Below are positions 1-10,804 of a stretch of DNA of 54,634 bases, piece after piece. Positions within the stretch are counted from its first letter, which is position 1; each line of letters begins with the position of its first letter. The position numbers and the translations under genes are program-made. The stretch spans positions 1 to 54,634 of the forward strand of contig JBKPNZ010000075.1 in NCBI GenBank assembly GCA_046732895.1. The letters run 5' to 3'. The stretch comes from JBKPNZ01 sp046732895. GTDB taxonomy: Bacteria; Actinomycetota; Thermoleophilia; Solirubrobacterales; 70-9. The notes beneath the pieces were generated by a model. That model had not been told where the DNA came from, searched no databases, and saw only the letters and a list, made by a program, of their open reading frames with translations.

Positions 1-2798
<2,798 letters not shown>

Positions 2799-2814
2799 GG
2801 CCCTGAGGGTACAG

Positions 2815-3804
2815 CTACGCCTGAGCCGGGCCGGCGTCCTGGCGCAGCTCGGCAAGCCCATCTTCCCGCGACCGCACCGGCTCGTATCCGAGCTCGGTGC
2901 GGGCCTTCGAGATGTCGATCGTGCACTCCTGGGAGGACACCCAGAACGTGAACCGGGTCAGCGGCGGGGAGCGGCGCAGCCGCAGGAGGCGCCAGGCCCC
3001 TTCCCCCGCGGCCGCGAGTGCGCCCGCAACGGGTGCCGGGATGTTGCGGGTGGGCGGGTCGACACCCTGTGTGCTGATGAGGGCCGACACGAAGTCGCGG
3101 AAGACGACGACATCGGCGTCGGTTACGAAGTAGGGCTCGCCAGCCCGGCCCTTCTCGGCCGCGAGGCGCAGGCCATGGACGACGTTGTCGACGTGGGTGA
3201 CATCGGTGAGGTGGCGCCCGCCGCCGATCCAGGCGAACCGGCCGGCGTTCACCATCTCGACCATCGCCGGAAGGAGCGTCAGGTCGCCCTTGCCCCAGAC
3301 GAAGCGGGGACGCAGCGCGACGGGCTCAAACCCGTCCGCTCCGGCGCCGAGCGCGACCGCCTCCGCCATCGCCTTGCTACGTGGGTAGGGAGCCTTGGAG
3401 TCCGGGCGGCGGGGAGTCGTCTCGTCAACCTGGACGAGTGGATCGCCGGCGATGAGCACGGCTTCGGTGCTCACATGGACGAAGCGGCGAACCCCGGCCT
3501 CGCGGCAGGCCTCGACCACGTTTCGCGTGCCCTCGACGTTGTCGCGCTCGAACTCCTCCCACGGCCCCCAGTCCTCGACCTTGGCGGCGGCGTGAAACGC
3601 GAGCTCGCAATCGGCGGCGCCGGCGAGGAGCGACGCGCGGTCGGCGAGATCGCCGCGCACAGGCTCGGCGCCGAGCTCGGCCACGCGCTCGGCCGAGCGC
3701 GTGGAGCGGGCCAGCGCCCGCACCCGGATGCCATCACCGGCAAGGGATTCGATCAGGCGGCCGCCGATGAAGCCGGAGCCGCCGGTGACGAAGGCGCTTG
3801 TCAC
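2815..3804 (-). CDS. NAD-dependent epimerase/dehydratase (extended SDR, 3-beta-HSD-like)
   Basis: Extended short-chain dehydrogenase of 329 residues. The nucleotide-binding motif TGGSGFIGG lies at the very N-terminus and the catalytic pair is YPRSK (YxxxK), after an STEA stretch. Sequence style resembles 3-beta-hydroxysteroid dehydrogenase/nucleoside-sugar epimerase-like proteins; the substrate cannot be told. I chose the GTG at 3804 because the Rossmann beta strand starts within four residues; a longer frame reaches 3972 but would run through the hpf gene upstream. It sits between hpf (19 nt upstream) and secA (16 nt downstream), an insertion into an otherwise conserved order, so it is probably co-transcribed without a link to secretion. 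Confidence 0.88.
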   Translation of the reverse strand: MTSAFVTGGSGFIGGRLIESLAGDGIRVRALARSTRSAERVAELGAEPVRGDLADRASLLAGAADCELAFHAAAKVEDWGPWEEFERDNVEGTRNVVEACREAGVRRFVHVSTEAVLIAGDPLVQVDETTPRRPDSKAPYPRSKAMAEAVALGAGADGFEPVALRPRFVWGKGDLTLLPAMVEMVNAGRFAWIGGGRHLTDVTHVDNVVHGLRLAAEKGRAGEPYFVTDADVVVFRDFVSALISTQGVDPPTRNIPAPVAGALAAAGEGAWRLLRLRRSPPLTRFTFWVSSQECTIDISKARTELGYEPVRSREDGLAELRQDAGPAQA

Positions 3805-3823
3805 GACAGGTGCGGCGCGGAGC

Positions 3824-4171
3824 TCACGCCTCGCCGCCGCGAAGGCGCGACTTGACGCGGCGCCCCGCCCAGCGCTTGCGGCGCTTCTCGCGGTGACGCT
3901 TGACCTGGCGGCGCAGGTCCTCAGCGATTTCGTGGATCGAGTGGAGCATCTCCGGCGAGGCCTCGTGCGCACGCAGGGTGACGCCCTTCAGGTGCAGGGT
4001 GGCCTCGGCGACCTGGCTATCGGCGATCGAGGGGTTGCGCTCCTCGGCGAGCTCGATCTCGAGGGTCGCGAGCTCTGAGACTTGGCGGCCGATGCGAGCG
4101 AAGCGCTTGTTCACCGCCTCGCGAAGCTCCTCTGTGACCTCGGTGTTCCTGCCTCTCACCTCGATCCGCAC
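3824..4171 (-). CDS. hpf: Ribosome hibernation promoting factor, short form
   Basis: 115-residue HPF/RaiA-family protein that binds the 30S decoding channel and silences ribosomes in starvation. It starts MRIEVRGRNTEVTEELREAV, followed by the beta-alpha-beta-beta-beta-alpha core and a basic C-terminal helix (RRQVKRHREKRRKR). The C-terminal dimerisation domain of long-form HPF, common in actinobacteria, is missing: the gene stops after the basic tail. That makes it a short-form protein, unless a second copy exists elsewhere. Position between comF and secA matches the conserved comF-hpf-secA arrangement. Confidence 0.9.
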   Translation of the reverse strand: MRIEVRGRNTEVTEELREAVNKRFARIGRQVSELATLEIELAEERNPSIADSQVAEATLHLKGVTLRAHEASPEMLHSIHEIAEDLRRQVKRHREKRRKRWAGRRVKSRLRGGEA

Positions 4172-4210
4172 GTGGCCTCCTCTCGGTCGGTGACGGTGCC
4201 AGAAACCATG

Positions 4211-4900
4211 CTATGCCCAACCCTCCGCCTGCGCCAAACCTGGAGTTCGGGCGAAGGTGACGGCAACGACCCGCTCCGCGCCACCGGCCCGGAGCGCGAG
4301 CGCCGAGGACGTCAGCGTGGCCCCTGTTGTCGCCACGTCGTCGATCAAGGTCGCGACCGCCGGCGCCGAGCCGACGGTCATCACGTGAGGGGGATCGGCC
4401 AGCCGCCGGCGGCGGGGGCGGCCGACCTGTCGCGGGCCGTCGGCTCTGGAAAGGCAGGGCACGTAGGGGAGCGTGAGGCGGTCGGTGAGCGCTCGCGCGA
4501 TGAGTGCCGTGGGGTCGAAGCCGCGGGTGCGCCGGCGGTGGGGGGATGGTGGGACCGGGACGACGGCGCCGGCGGCCAATCCCAGGGGGATCGAGCTCAG
4601 GATCGTGTCCGCCGCGGCGTGGGCAAGCGGGAGGCGGCCGGCGAACTTCAGGGCTGCGATCAAGCGCTGCGCCGTGCCCTCATAGGGGACCGCGGCCCAC
4701 GCGGCGTCGGCGCCTGGGACGGCGAAGCAGGCAGCGTGCGAGCGGCGGAGCTCGGTGGCGCAGGGGAGGCAGATGGGCTCGTGGAGCTCGCATGGCCCGC
4801 CGCAGACCCCGCAGCGCGGCGGGGCGATGACGCTGGCGAGGGTGGTGAGCCAGCGGGTGCGGGTCGGAGGTTGCCGACTCTCGCCGATGGGATCGGCCAT
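4211..4900 (-). CDS. ComF-family phosphoribosyltransferase-like protein
   Basis: 229 residues with the ComF plan: an N-terminal zinc ribbon (CGVCGGPC and CLPC cysteine pairs near residues 29-50), a central PVPPSPHRRRTRGFDPTALIA segment and a PRPP-binding loop LIDDVATTGATL near residue 195. ComFC homologues are cytosolic and required for DNA uptake in naturally competent bacteria; the biochemical reaction is not settled. First gene of the comF-hpf-epimerase-secA series, with 39 nt to hpf. The ATG at 4900 is used; no better start is apparent. Confidence 0.88.
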   Translation of the reverse strand: MADPIGESRQPPTRTRWLTTLASVIAPPRCGVCGGPCELHEPICLPCATELRRSHAACFAVPGADAAWAAVPYEGTAQRLIAALKFAGRLPLAHAAADTILSSIPLGLAAGAVVPVPPSPHRRRTRGFDPTALIARALTDRLTLPYVPCLSRADGPRQVGRPRRRRLADPPHVMTVGSAPAVATLIDDVATTGATLTSSALALRAGGAERVVAVTFARTPGLAQAEGWA

Positions 4901-5020
4901 CCCACAAGCCTGGGGGGCAGAAGCACGTAGGTGAGTGGAGCGAGTTGCAATTCACGCGCACGTGTGTGCCCGATGGCTCGCGTAACGCGCGCAAAGCCCG
5001 CGCGCCTGGCAAGAGCGGTG

Positions 5021-5047
5021 GATCGTGCACCGTATGGGTGCACGATC
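5021..5047 (-). terminator. Perfect 10-bp inverted repeat downstream of thrC
   Basis: GATCGTGCAC, a 7-nt loop, then GTGCACGATC: a perfect hairpin about 80 nt past the thrC stop, in the 226-nt space before comF. No T-run follows on either strand, so a factor-independent terminator is only one reading; a protein-binding palindrome for the downstream comF promoter is the other. The rest of 4901-5126 shows nothing I can name. Confidence 0.4.
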
Positions 5048-5126
5048 GAGCACTCGTGGCGGCGACCGGCTCCCCAACCCCCACGTGCTTCGTTCGCGGC
5101 AAACCGAGATCCGCGCGGACGACCGC

Positions 5127-6161
5127 CTAGTCGAAGATCGCCCGCTCGACCTCGGCGAGGTCGTTGTCGCAGCCGACGACGGCGGGCGCCTTGCCGAGGG
5201 CCGTGTCCGGGTCCTTCAGGCCGTGCCCGGTCAGCACGCAGACAATCGTCTCGGGGGGCCGGTCGCCCTCTGTCACCGGGAGGCCGTGGGCGAGGAGGCC
5301 GGCAACCGACGCCGCCGAGGCCGGCTCGCAGAAAACGCCCTCGCGGGAGGCGAGCAGGCGGTAGGCGTCGAGGATCTGCTCGTCCGTGACGGCGGCGATA
5401 CGCCCGCGCGATGCGGTGACCGCGGCCATCGCCTCCTCCCAGCGGGCGGGGTTGCCGATGCGGATCGCCGAGGCGACCGTCTCGGGCTTCTCGATCGGGT
5501 GACCCTCGACCAGGGGGGCGGCTCCGGCCGCCTGGAAGCCGTAGAGGAGCGGCTGAACTTTCGCTTCGCCGAACCCGCGCCACCAGGCGGTGATGTTGCC
5601 GGCGTTCCCAACCGGGATCGCCAGGGCGTCAGGCGGGTCGCCGAGCTCCTCGCAGACCTCGTAGGCCGCGGTCTTCTGGCCCTCGATGCGGTACGGGTTC
5701 ACGGAGTTGACGAGCTCGATCGGGTGCTTGGCGGCGAGCGCGCGCACCAGCTCGAGCGCCTGGTCGAAGTTGCCACGGAGGGCGACGACCCGGGCGCCGT
5801 GCATCAGCGCCTGGGCCAGCTTCCCGATCGCGATCTGGCCCTCCGGCACGATCACCGCCCCCCGCATCCCCGCACGGGCCGCGTACGCGGCCGCGCTGGC
5901 CGCGGTGTTGCCCGTCGAGGCGCAGATGACCGCTTGCGCGCCGGCGCCCTTGGCTCGCGAGACGGCCACCGTCATCCCCCGGTCCTTGAAGCTCCCGGTC
6001 GGATTCGCCCCCTCGAGCTTCAGCCACACGCGGGCGCCGACCCGCTCCGAGATCACGGGGGCCTCGACCAGCGGAGTCGAGCCTTCGTTCAGGCTCACGA
6101 CCGGGTCGCCCGCCTCGAGCGGCAGGCGATCACGGTAGCGCTCGATCAGCGGCGGCGGCAT
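5127..6161 (-). CDS. thrC: Threonine synthase
   Basis: PLP enzyme converting O-phosphohomoserine to threonine. 344 residues, the size of the compact actinobacterial ThrC. Visible: NEGSTPL near residue 25, the PLP lysine in NPTGSFKDRGM (K59), ASTGNTAASAAAY and the glycine-rich phosphate loop PVGNAGNITAWW. Last gene of lysA-hom-GNAT-thrC on this strand, 14 nt after the GNAT stop. thrB (homoserine kinase), which would make its substrate, is not in the window. Confidence 0.95.
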   Translation of the reverse strand: MPPPLIERYRDRLPLEAGDPVVSLNEGSTPLVEAPVISERVGARVWLKLEGANPTGSFKDRGMTVAVSRAKGAGAQAVICASTGNTAASAAAYAARAGMRGAVIVPEGQIAIGKLAQALMHGARVVALRGNFDQALELVRALAAKHPIELVNSVNPYRIEGQKTAAYEVCEELGDPPDALAIPVGNAGNITAWWRGFGEAKVQPLLYGFQAAGAAPLVEGHPIEKPETVASAIRIGNPARWEEAMAAVTASRGRIAAVTDEQILDAYRLLASREGVFCEPASAASVAGLLAHGLPVTEGDRPPETIVCVLTGHGLKDPDTALGKAPAVVGCDNDLAEVERAIFD

Positions 6162-6175
6162 CGCCGAGACCCTAA

Positions 6176-6643
6176 TCAGTCCGCAGGGCGCGAAGTGACC
6201 GGCTTGCGGAAGTAGACGCGGGCGAACTTGCCCTCGATCCGCCGTTCCGTCTCCTCCCAGCCCAGGTGCGCGTACATGGCGCGGTTCTCGGTCATCAACT
6301 CGTGGGTGAGCAGGCGCAGCTCCGGCACGCCCAGCTCCACCGCTCGCGCCTCGGCCTGCTCGAGCAGCGCTCCCCCGATCCCAGATCCCTGCTCTTCGGG
6401 CTCAACCGCGACGTTGTCAACGAACAGATGGTCGGCCTCTGGGCGCAGTACGAGGACGCCGACGGGCCGCTCGCCGGAGGCGACCACCCACACCTCGTTC
6501 GCCGCGATCGCCGTTGCGTAGTCCGCGTCCATGGGCGCCGGCCGCACGCCGATGCGCTCCGGATAGTGCGCATAGGCCCGTTGGACGAGGTCGTGGATCG
6601 CCTGAGCCTCATCGGCCCGAGCCGGCCGCGGCGCGCGGCTCAG
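6176..6643 (-). CDS. GNAT-family N-acetyltransferase, probable CTG start
   Basis: Acetyl-CoA dependent acetyltransferase of about 155 residues; motif A is seen as VDNVAVEPEEQGSGIGGALL and the C-terminal part as LTHELMTENRAMYAHLGWEE. The substrate is unknown. Start choice matters: the first ATG/GTG in frame (GTG at 6547) would cut off the first strand and helix of the fold. The upstream in-frame residues (ADEAQAIHDLVQRAYAHYPERI-type, before RPAPM) look like a genuine GNAT N-terminus. The only start candidate that includes them is CTG at 6643, which overlaps the hom stop as CTGA and has AGGAGGAG 5 nt upstream. It lies between hom and thrC, so it may simply be translationally coupled to the threonine pathway genes. 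Confidence 0.78.
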   Translation of the reverse strand: MSRAPRPARADEAQAIHDLVQRAYAHYPERIGVRPAPMDADYATAIAANEVWVVASGERPVGVLVLRPEADHLFVDNVAVEPEEQGSGIGGALLEQAEARAVELGVPELRLLTHELMTENRAMYAHLGWEETERRIEGKFARVYFRKPVTSRPAD

Positions 6644-7905
6644 ACGAACTCCTCCTCGATCACCCGGATCGCGCGAGGCGGCGCCCGCAGGAAGTCGAGC
6701 TTCGCGATCTCGTACAGCGCCGAGCGGAAGTGGCTCTCGGGAACCTCGTGCATGACCATCACGAGGCGGGCGTCCTCGCCGAGCCCGCGCTGCACCACGC
6801 TCTGCACCGAGACCCCGTTGCGCCCGAGGACCTCCGCCACCTGGGCGAGGACGCCAGGCCGGTCAGCCACCTCGAGGTGGAGGTAGAAGGATGACGGCAG
6901 GTCCCCGACGATCTCCAGGTGCTCCCGAGCCTCGTGCACCGGGGCGTGGCCGGAGACGATCGAGACAACGTCGCCAAGGACTGCCGTCGCGGTCTCGGGA
7001 CCGCCGGCCCCGGGCCCGGACATCGTGATCTCGGTGATCGCCGGTGCCTCCACCATCACGGCGTTGAACGGGCCCTCCACCGGCGCGAGCGGGTGAGCTC
7101 GCGGGAGAAAGCATGGGAAGACGCGCACGCTCAGGCCCTGCCCGACCCGCTCGGCAACCCCCAGCAGCTTCAGCGAGAGGCCCAGCTCCCTCGCGTAGGC
7201 AAGATCCTCCGGTTGGATCTCCGTGATCCCCTCAAAGCCGACGTCGTCGAGCGAAACCGGCGAGTGAAACGCGAGCCGCGCGAGGATCGCCATCTTCGCC
7301 GCGGCATCGGCGCCGTTCACGTCCTCGGTCGGGTCGGCCTCGGCGTAGCCCAGCGCTTGTGCCCGATCCAGCGCGTCGCCGTAGGACGCGCCCGTGGTCA
7401 CCATCTCGGTGAGGATGAAGTTGGTCGTCCCGTTGACGATCCCGAAGACCTTGCTGATCTCCGTGGCCGCCAGGCTCTCCTGGATCACGCGGATCACGGG
7501 GACCACGCCGGCGACCGCCGCCTCGAACCGCAGCTGCACCCCGGCCGCGCGGGCCGCCTCGAAGAGCTCGTCGCCGTGTTGGGCGATCAGCTGCTTGTTC
7601 GCCGTGACGACGTGCCGTCCGGCGGCGATCGCGCGCAGGGCGTAATCGCGCGCGGGGTCGGTGCCGCCGATCAGCTCCACCACGATCTCCGACGCCTCGA
7701 GAATCTGGTCGAAGTCGCCCTCTGACCGCCGGAGGGGACCGACGATCTCGGGACGGCGCCCGGTGGCCGCTTCCACCGCCGCCGCGCGATCCGCGACCAG
7801 GTCCGCGAACGCGCTGCCCACGGTGCCCCGCCCCAGCACGCCGATGTGCACGACACCCATTCCGGTCACCTTGTCCACTTCGCGTTCGGGAGCTTCGGGG
7901 GTCAC
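6640..7905 (-). CDS. hom: Homoserine dehydrogenase
   Basis: Reduces aspartate semialdehyde to homoserine with NAD(P)H. 421 residues in the usual three parts: Rossmann domain with GVLGRGTVGSAF near residues 22-33, the dehydrogenase/dimer domain with NGTTNFILTEM and the catalytic DAAAKMAILARLAF, and a C-terminal ACT domain (residues about 345-421) that in relatives senses threonine. Starts with GTG at 7905 overlapping the lysA TGA (GTGA), so translation is probably coupled. Its own stop is overlapped by the GNAT gene. Confidence 0.96.
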   Translation of the reverse strand: MTPEAPEREVDKVTGMGVVHIGVLGRGTVGSAFADLVADRAAAVEAATGRRPEIVGPLRRSEGDFDQILEASEIVVELIGGTDPARDYALRAIAAGRHVVTANKQLIAQHGDELFEAARAAGVQLRFEAAVAGVVPVIRVIQESLAATEISKVFGIVNGTTNFILTEMVTTGASYGDALDRAQALGYAEADPTEDVNGADAAAKMAILARLAFHSPVSLDDVGFEGITEIQPEDLAYARELGLSLKLLGVAERVGQGLSVRVFPCFLPRAHPLAPVEGPFNAVMVEAPAITEITMSGPGAGGPETATAVLGDVVSIVSGHAPVHEAREHLEIVGDLPSSFYLHLEVADRPGVLAQVAEVLGRNGVSVQSVVQRGLGEDARLVMVMHEVPESHFRSALYEIAKLDFLRAPPRAIRVIEEEFV

Positions 7906-9203
7906 GGCAGATCCCTCGCCATCAGATCGTCGTACGTCTCGCGGCGCACAACGACGCGAGCGTCGCCATCGCGGCAGAAGACGACGGGCGGTCGCGGCAT
8001 CCCGTTGTAGTTCGACGCCATCGCGTAGCCGTAGGCTCCCGTGGCGGGCGTGACGACGACGTCACCCGGCTCGGGCGCCGCCAGCAGCGCGTCCCGTACC
8101 AGGATGTCCCCGGACTCGCAGTGCATCCCGGCGATCGTCACCGGCGTGTCGGGCACGTCCGCGGCCCGATCCGCGACCACGGCCTCGTAGCGGGCGTCGT
8201 AGAGCATCGGGCGCATGTTGTCCGACATCCCGCCGTCGACGGCGATGTACGTGCGCACGCCGGGAATCTCCTTGACGGTCCCGGCCGTGTACGCGGTGAT
8301 GCCGGCATTCCCCACCAGGGAGCGCCCAGGCTCGATCAGGAGGCGCGGCATCGGATCGAACAGGCGATGGACCCCCTCCACCTTCACCTCTACATAGGAG
8401 TCGATCGAGGGCGGCTCATCTTCGGCGACGTACGCGATGCCGAGGCCGCCGCCGACGTTCAGCACCCGGCACCAATCGCCATCGCCGACGAGATCGGCGA
8501 GCGCCTCGATCGCCTTCACGTATGGCTCGAGCTCGAAGATCTGCGAGCCGATGTGGGCGTGTAGACCGACGAGCTCGAGGCGTTCGGAGGCCTGTACTGC
8601 GGCGATCGCCCTCTGTGCGAGGCCGTCCTCGAGCCCGAACCCGAACTTCGAGTCGAGCTGACCGGTCTGCACATATGAGTGAGTCGAGGGCTTGATGCCG
8701 GGCGTCACCCGGATCAGGACGGACTGCTTGCGGTCGAGCAGGGAGTCGAGCCGTTCGATCTCGGAGAAGGAGTCGCAGATCACGTGGCCGACCCCCGCGT
8801 CGACGGCCTCGTGCAGCTCGCGCTCGGTCTTGTTGTTCCCGTGGAGGTAGATCCGGGCGGGATCGAACCCCGCCCGCAGAGCCATCGCCAGCTCGCCGCC
8901 GGACGCAACATCGACCGAGAGGCCCTCTTCACAGCAGACCCGGTACGCCGCCGTGAACGGCGCGGCCTTGCTCGCGAAGAGGACCTCTGCGTCGGCCTCG
9001 CGCGCGGCGAATCCCTCGGTGTAGGCGCGGGCGCGGGAGCGGATGTCGTCCTCGGCGTAGATGTAGGCGGGGGTTCCGAACTCGCCGGCGAGCTCAACGA
9101 CGTCGCAACCACCGACCTCGAGGTGCCCGCGGTCGTTGACTCGGCTCCCGAGCGGGAACACGGCGGAGCCCTCGACCAGGTTGGGTTGCGTCGCGGGAGG
9201 CAT
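7902..9203 (-). CDS. lysA: Diaminopimelate decarboxylase
   Basis: Last step of lysine synthesis: meso-DAP to lysine plus CO2, PLP-dependent, cytosolic. 433 residues from the ATG at 9203, which has GGAG 6-7 nt upstream; a longer frame starts at 9263 but runs into the divergent hydrolase gene. Motifs: PLP lysine in VLFASKAAP, HIGSQ, glycine-rich VLNVGGGLGIAY and the active-site CESGD of the partner subunit. Heads the lysA-hom-GNAT-thrC operon. Only 23 bp separate its start from the divergent hydrolase start, so the promoters must lie inside the neighbouring coding ends. Confidence 0.96.
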   Translation of the reverse strand: MPPATQPNLVEGSAVFPLGSRVNDRGHLEVGGCDVVELAGEFGTPAYIYAEDDIRSRARAYTEGFAAREADAEVLFASKAAPFTAAYRVCCEEGLSVDVASGGELAMALRAGFDPARIYLHGNNKTERELHEAVDAGVGHVICDSFSEIERLDSLLDRKQSVLIRVTPGIKPSTHSYVQTGQLDSKFGFGLEDGLAQRAIAAVQASERLELVGLHAHIGSQIFELEPYVKAIEALADLVGDGDWCRVLNVGGGLGIAYVAEDEPPSIDSYVEVKVEGVHRLFDPMPRLLIEPGRSLVGNAGITAYTAGTVKEIPGVRTYIAVDGGMSDNMRPMLYDARYEAVVADRAADVPDTPVTIAGMHCESGDILVRDALLAAPEPGDVVVTPATGAYGYAMASNYNGMPRPPVVFCRDGDARVVVRRETYDDLMARDLP

Positions 9204-9226
9204 CGGAACTCCGGGATTATGGAGGC

Positions 9227-9982
9227 ATGACCCGGGCCGGCCTGCGCTCACCCCAACCGCCAACCGAGCGAGGCGAGCACCAGGGGCGTCCTTACTGGCT
9301 GTGGTTGCCGGAGACCAAGCCGCCCTGGCCGGCGATCGTGATCATCCATGGCGCGGGCTCTCGCAAGGAGAATCACGGCGACTTCGGGCGGGCGTGCCGG
9401 AGCGCAGGGTGGGCTGCGCTCGCCTACGACCAGCGCGGTCACGGCGCCGCGAGTGACGAGATGGCCCCCGCCGCGCTGGAGGACGTGGGCCGCATGGCGC
9501 GCTTTCTCGCGGCGCGCGAGGGAGTCGACGATGGCCGCGTCTGCCTGCGCGGCTCGAGCATGGGCGGATTCATGGCGATCCACGCGGCGGCGACTTCGGA
9601 CGCAATCGCCGGCGCGGTCGCAATCTGCCCCGCTGGCGCAGGGGAGTTGCTGCGTGGCCTGCGGGCGGGATCCGTGCAGATGCGAACCACACCCGAATCC
9701 CAGCGTGCACTCGAGGCATGGCTCGGCGAGCACGACGTGCGGGAGGCCGCCCGGGAGATGGGCGCGAAGCCGCTCCTGCTCATCCACGCCGAGGGCGACG
9801 AGGAGATTCCCTACCAGCATTCCCAGGAGGTCTACGAGCGCGCGGCCGAGCCGCGCAAGCTCATCCTGGTGCCCGGCGGCCACCACCGCTCGGCGCAGCA
9901 CGACGCGGAGCTCCAGGGAGTCGCTTTGCGCTGGTTGACCCGCCAGCTTCCCCCGGCGCCCCCGGACGCGGGAGCAGCATGA
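9227..9982 (+). CDS. Alpha/beta hydrolase (dienelactone hydrolase-like)
   Basis: 251-residue serine hydrolase fold protein. HGAG oxyanion-loop segment near residue 40, nucleophile elbow GSSMGG near residue 109, acidic residue in HAEGDEEIP and the histidine in GGHHRS give a full triad. The substrate is unknown; the family includes esterases and prolyl-oligopeptidase-like peptidases. ATG at 9227 follows GGAGG closely. The last codons and stop (GCAGCATGA) form the beginning of a structured repeat element that also occurs twice elsewhere in the window. Confidence 0.88.
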   Translation: MTRAGLRSPQPPTERGEHQGRPYWLWLPETKPPWPAIVIIHGAGSRKENHGDFGRACRSAGWAALAYDQRGHGAASDEMAPAALEDVGRMARFLAAREGVDDGRVCLRGSSMGGFMAIHAAATSDAIAGAVAICPAGAGELLRGLRAGSVQMRTTPESQRALEAWLGEHDVREAAREMGAKPLLLIHAEGDEEIPYQHSQEVYERAAEPRKLILVPGGHHRSAQHDAELQGVALRWLTRQLPPAPPDAGAA

Positions 9983-10011
9983 AATGTCCGCGGCGTAGCC
10001 GCGGACCAGGG
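9961..10011 (+). repeat. Structured intergenic repeat, copy A
   Basis: A short CCCG/CGGG hairpin (9961-9972), then AGCAGCATGAA (9973-9983), then a perfect 9-bp hairpin GTCCGCGGC-GTA-GCCGCGGAC (9986-10006), then CAGGG. Same plan as 29454-29532 and 49205-49273 but with different stem sequences. It overlaps the hydrolase stop codon and lies between convergent genes. Confidence 0.6.
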
Positions 10012-10049
10012 ATTCAGGGCGAGAGTGGAGGAGGTGGCCGGAGTTGTTC

Positions 10050-10724
10050 TCAGCCGCCGAGCAGGCCGCCGCCGCCACCACCGTTGCCGAGCAGGCCGTT
10101 GGTGGTGTTGTTGAGCGTGTCGTTGACCTGATCGCCCAGGTGGTTATTGCCGAGCGCGCCGCCGGCGTCGTTCAAGGTGTTGTTGACGGTGTTGTCGACC
10201 TGATCGGTGGCCGGGTCTGTGATCGGGCTGACCTGCGGAAGGCCGGTGCCGTCGGTCGTCTGGTCGACGCCGTCGACGGTGTTGGAGAGCGCGCCGCTCG
10301 TGGACGAGCCCGTGGTGCCGCCGGTGGTGCCCGGGTCGACGCCCGCCGAGCCGGTATCGCCACCGCCGCTCGCCGAGCCGCCTGTCGAGCCACCGCCGGC
10401 GCTCGAGCCCGGACCCGCGGCTGCTGCGCCGCTGATCGGAGTCGGGGTGCGCGCAACCGCGCCGGCGCCGCGACCCAGGTTCGCTGCGGCGAGCTCCGGC
10501 GCGCCGTTCAGCTTCTGGTTGGCGCCGATGGCAACGCTCGACTCGTCGGCTCCGCCAGGGAAGGAGAAGCCGTTGAAGGCGACGAAGGCCGCCGCCGAGA
10601 GGAACACGATCACGGCCCCGGCGATGAGTGCGCCTGTAGCGCCCGTCCCCGCTAGGTACGCGCGAGCGTTCCCCATCCTTGGTGTTGCCACGCTGCTTTC
10701 CATGCCAGTACTCATGCTGATCAT
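10050..10724 (-). CDS. Membrane-anchored secreted Gly/Ser/Asn-rich protein
   Basis: About 224 residues, no recognised domain. One hydrophobic segment near residues 25-50 (TGALIAGAVIVFLSAAAFVAF) follows a short polar N-terminus, then about 170 residues predicted outside the cell. These include a Gly/Ser/Thr/Pro-rich linker and a C-terminal region with imperfect repeats of the type VNNTLNDAGGALGNN / VNDTLNNTTNGLLGN, ending in a glycine run. Likely a cell-surface or wall-associated protein; function unknown. Several starts are possible (TTG 10748, ATG 10724, 10715, 10703); 10724 is a compromise. It lies 80 nt downstream of the M23 hydrolase on the same strand, which fits a cell-wall role but does not prove one. 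Confidence 0.7.
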   Translation of the reverse strand: MISMSTGMESSVATPRMGNARAYLAGTGATGALIAGAVIVFLSAAAFVAFNGFSFPGGADESSVAIGANQKLNGAPELAAANLGRGAGAVARTPTPISGAAAAGPGSSAGGGSTGGSASGGGDTGSAGVDPGTTGGTTGSSTSGALSNTVDGVDQTTDGTGLPQVSPITDPATDQVDNTVNNTLNDAGGALGNNHLGDQVNDTLNNTTNGLLGNGGGGGGLLGG

Positions 10725-10804
10725 TGCAGGCTCGACGACATCGGGCAACCGTCAATCTCTTCGGCGTTCGTGCCTGTCGCCTTAGCGTGTATTCCCGCTC
10801 GGGC

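Noticed and set aside
9248..10081. 277-codon minus-strand open frame across the alpha/beta hydrolase
   Set aside because: Antisense to a gene with an intact catalytic triad; no ribosome binding site and no recognisable motif.
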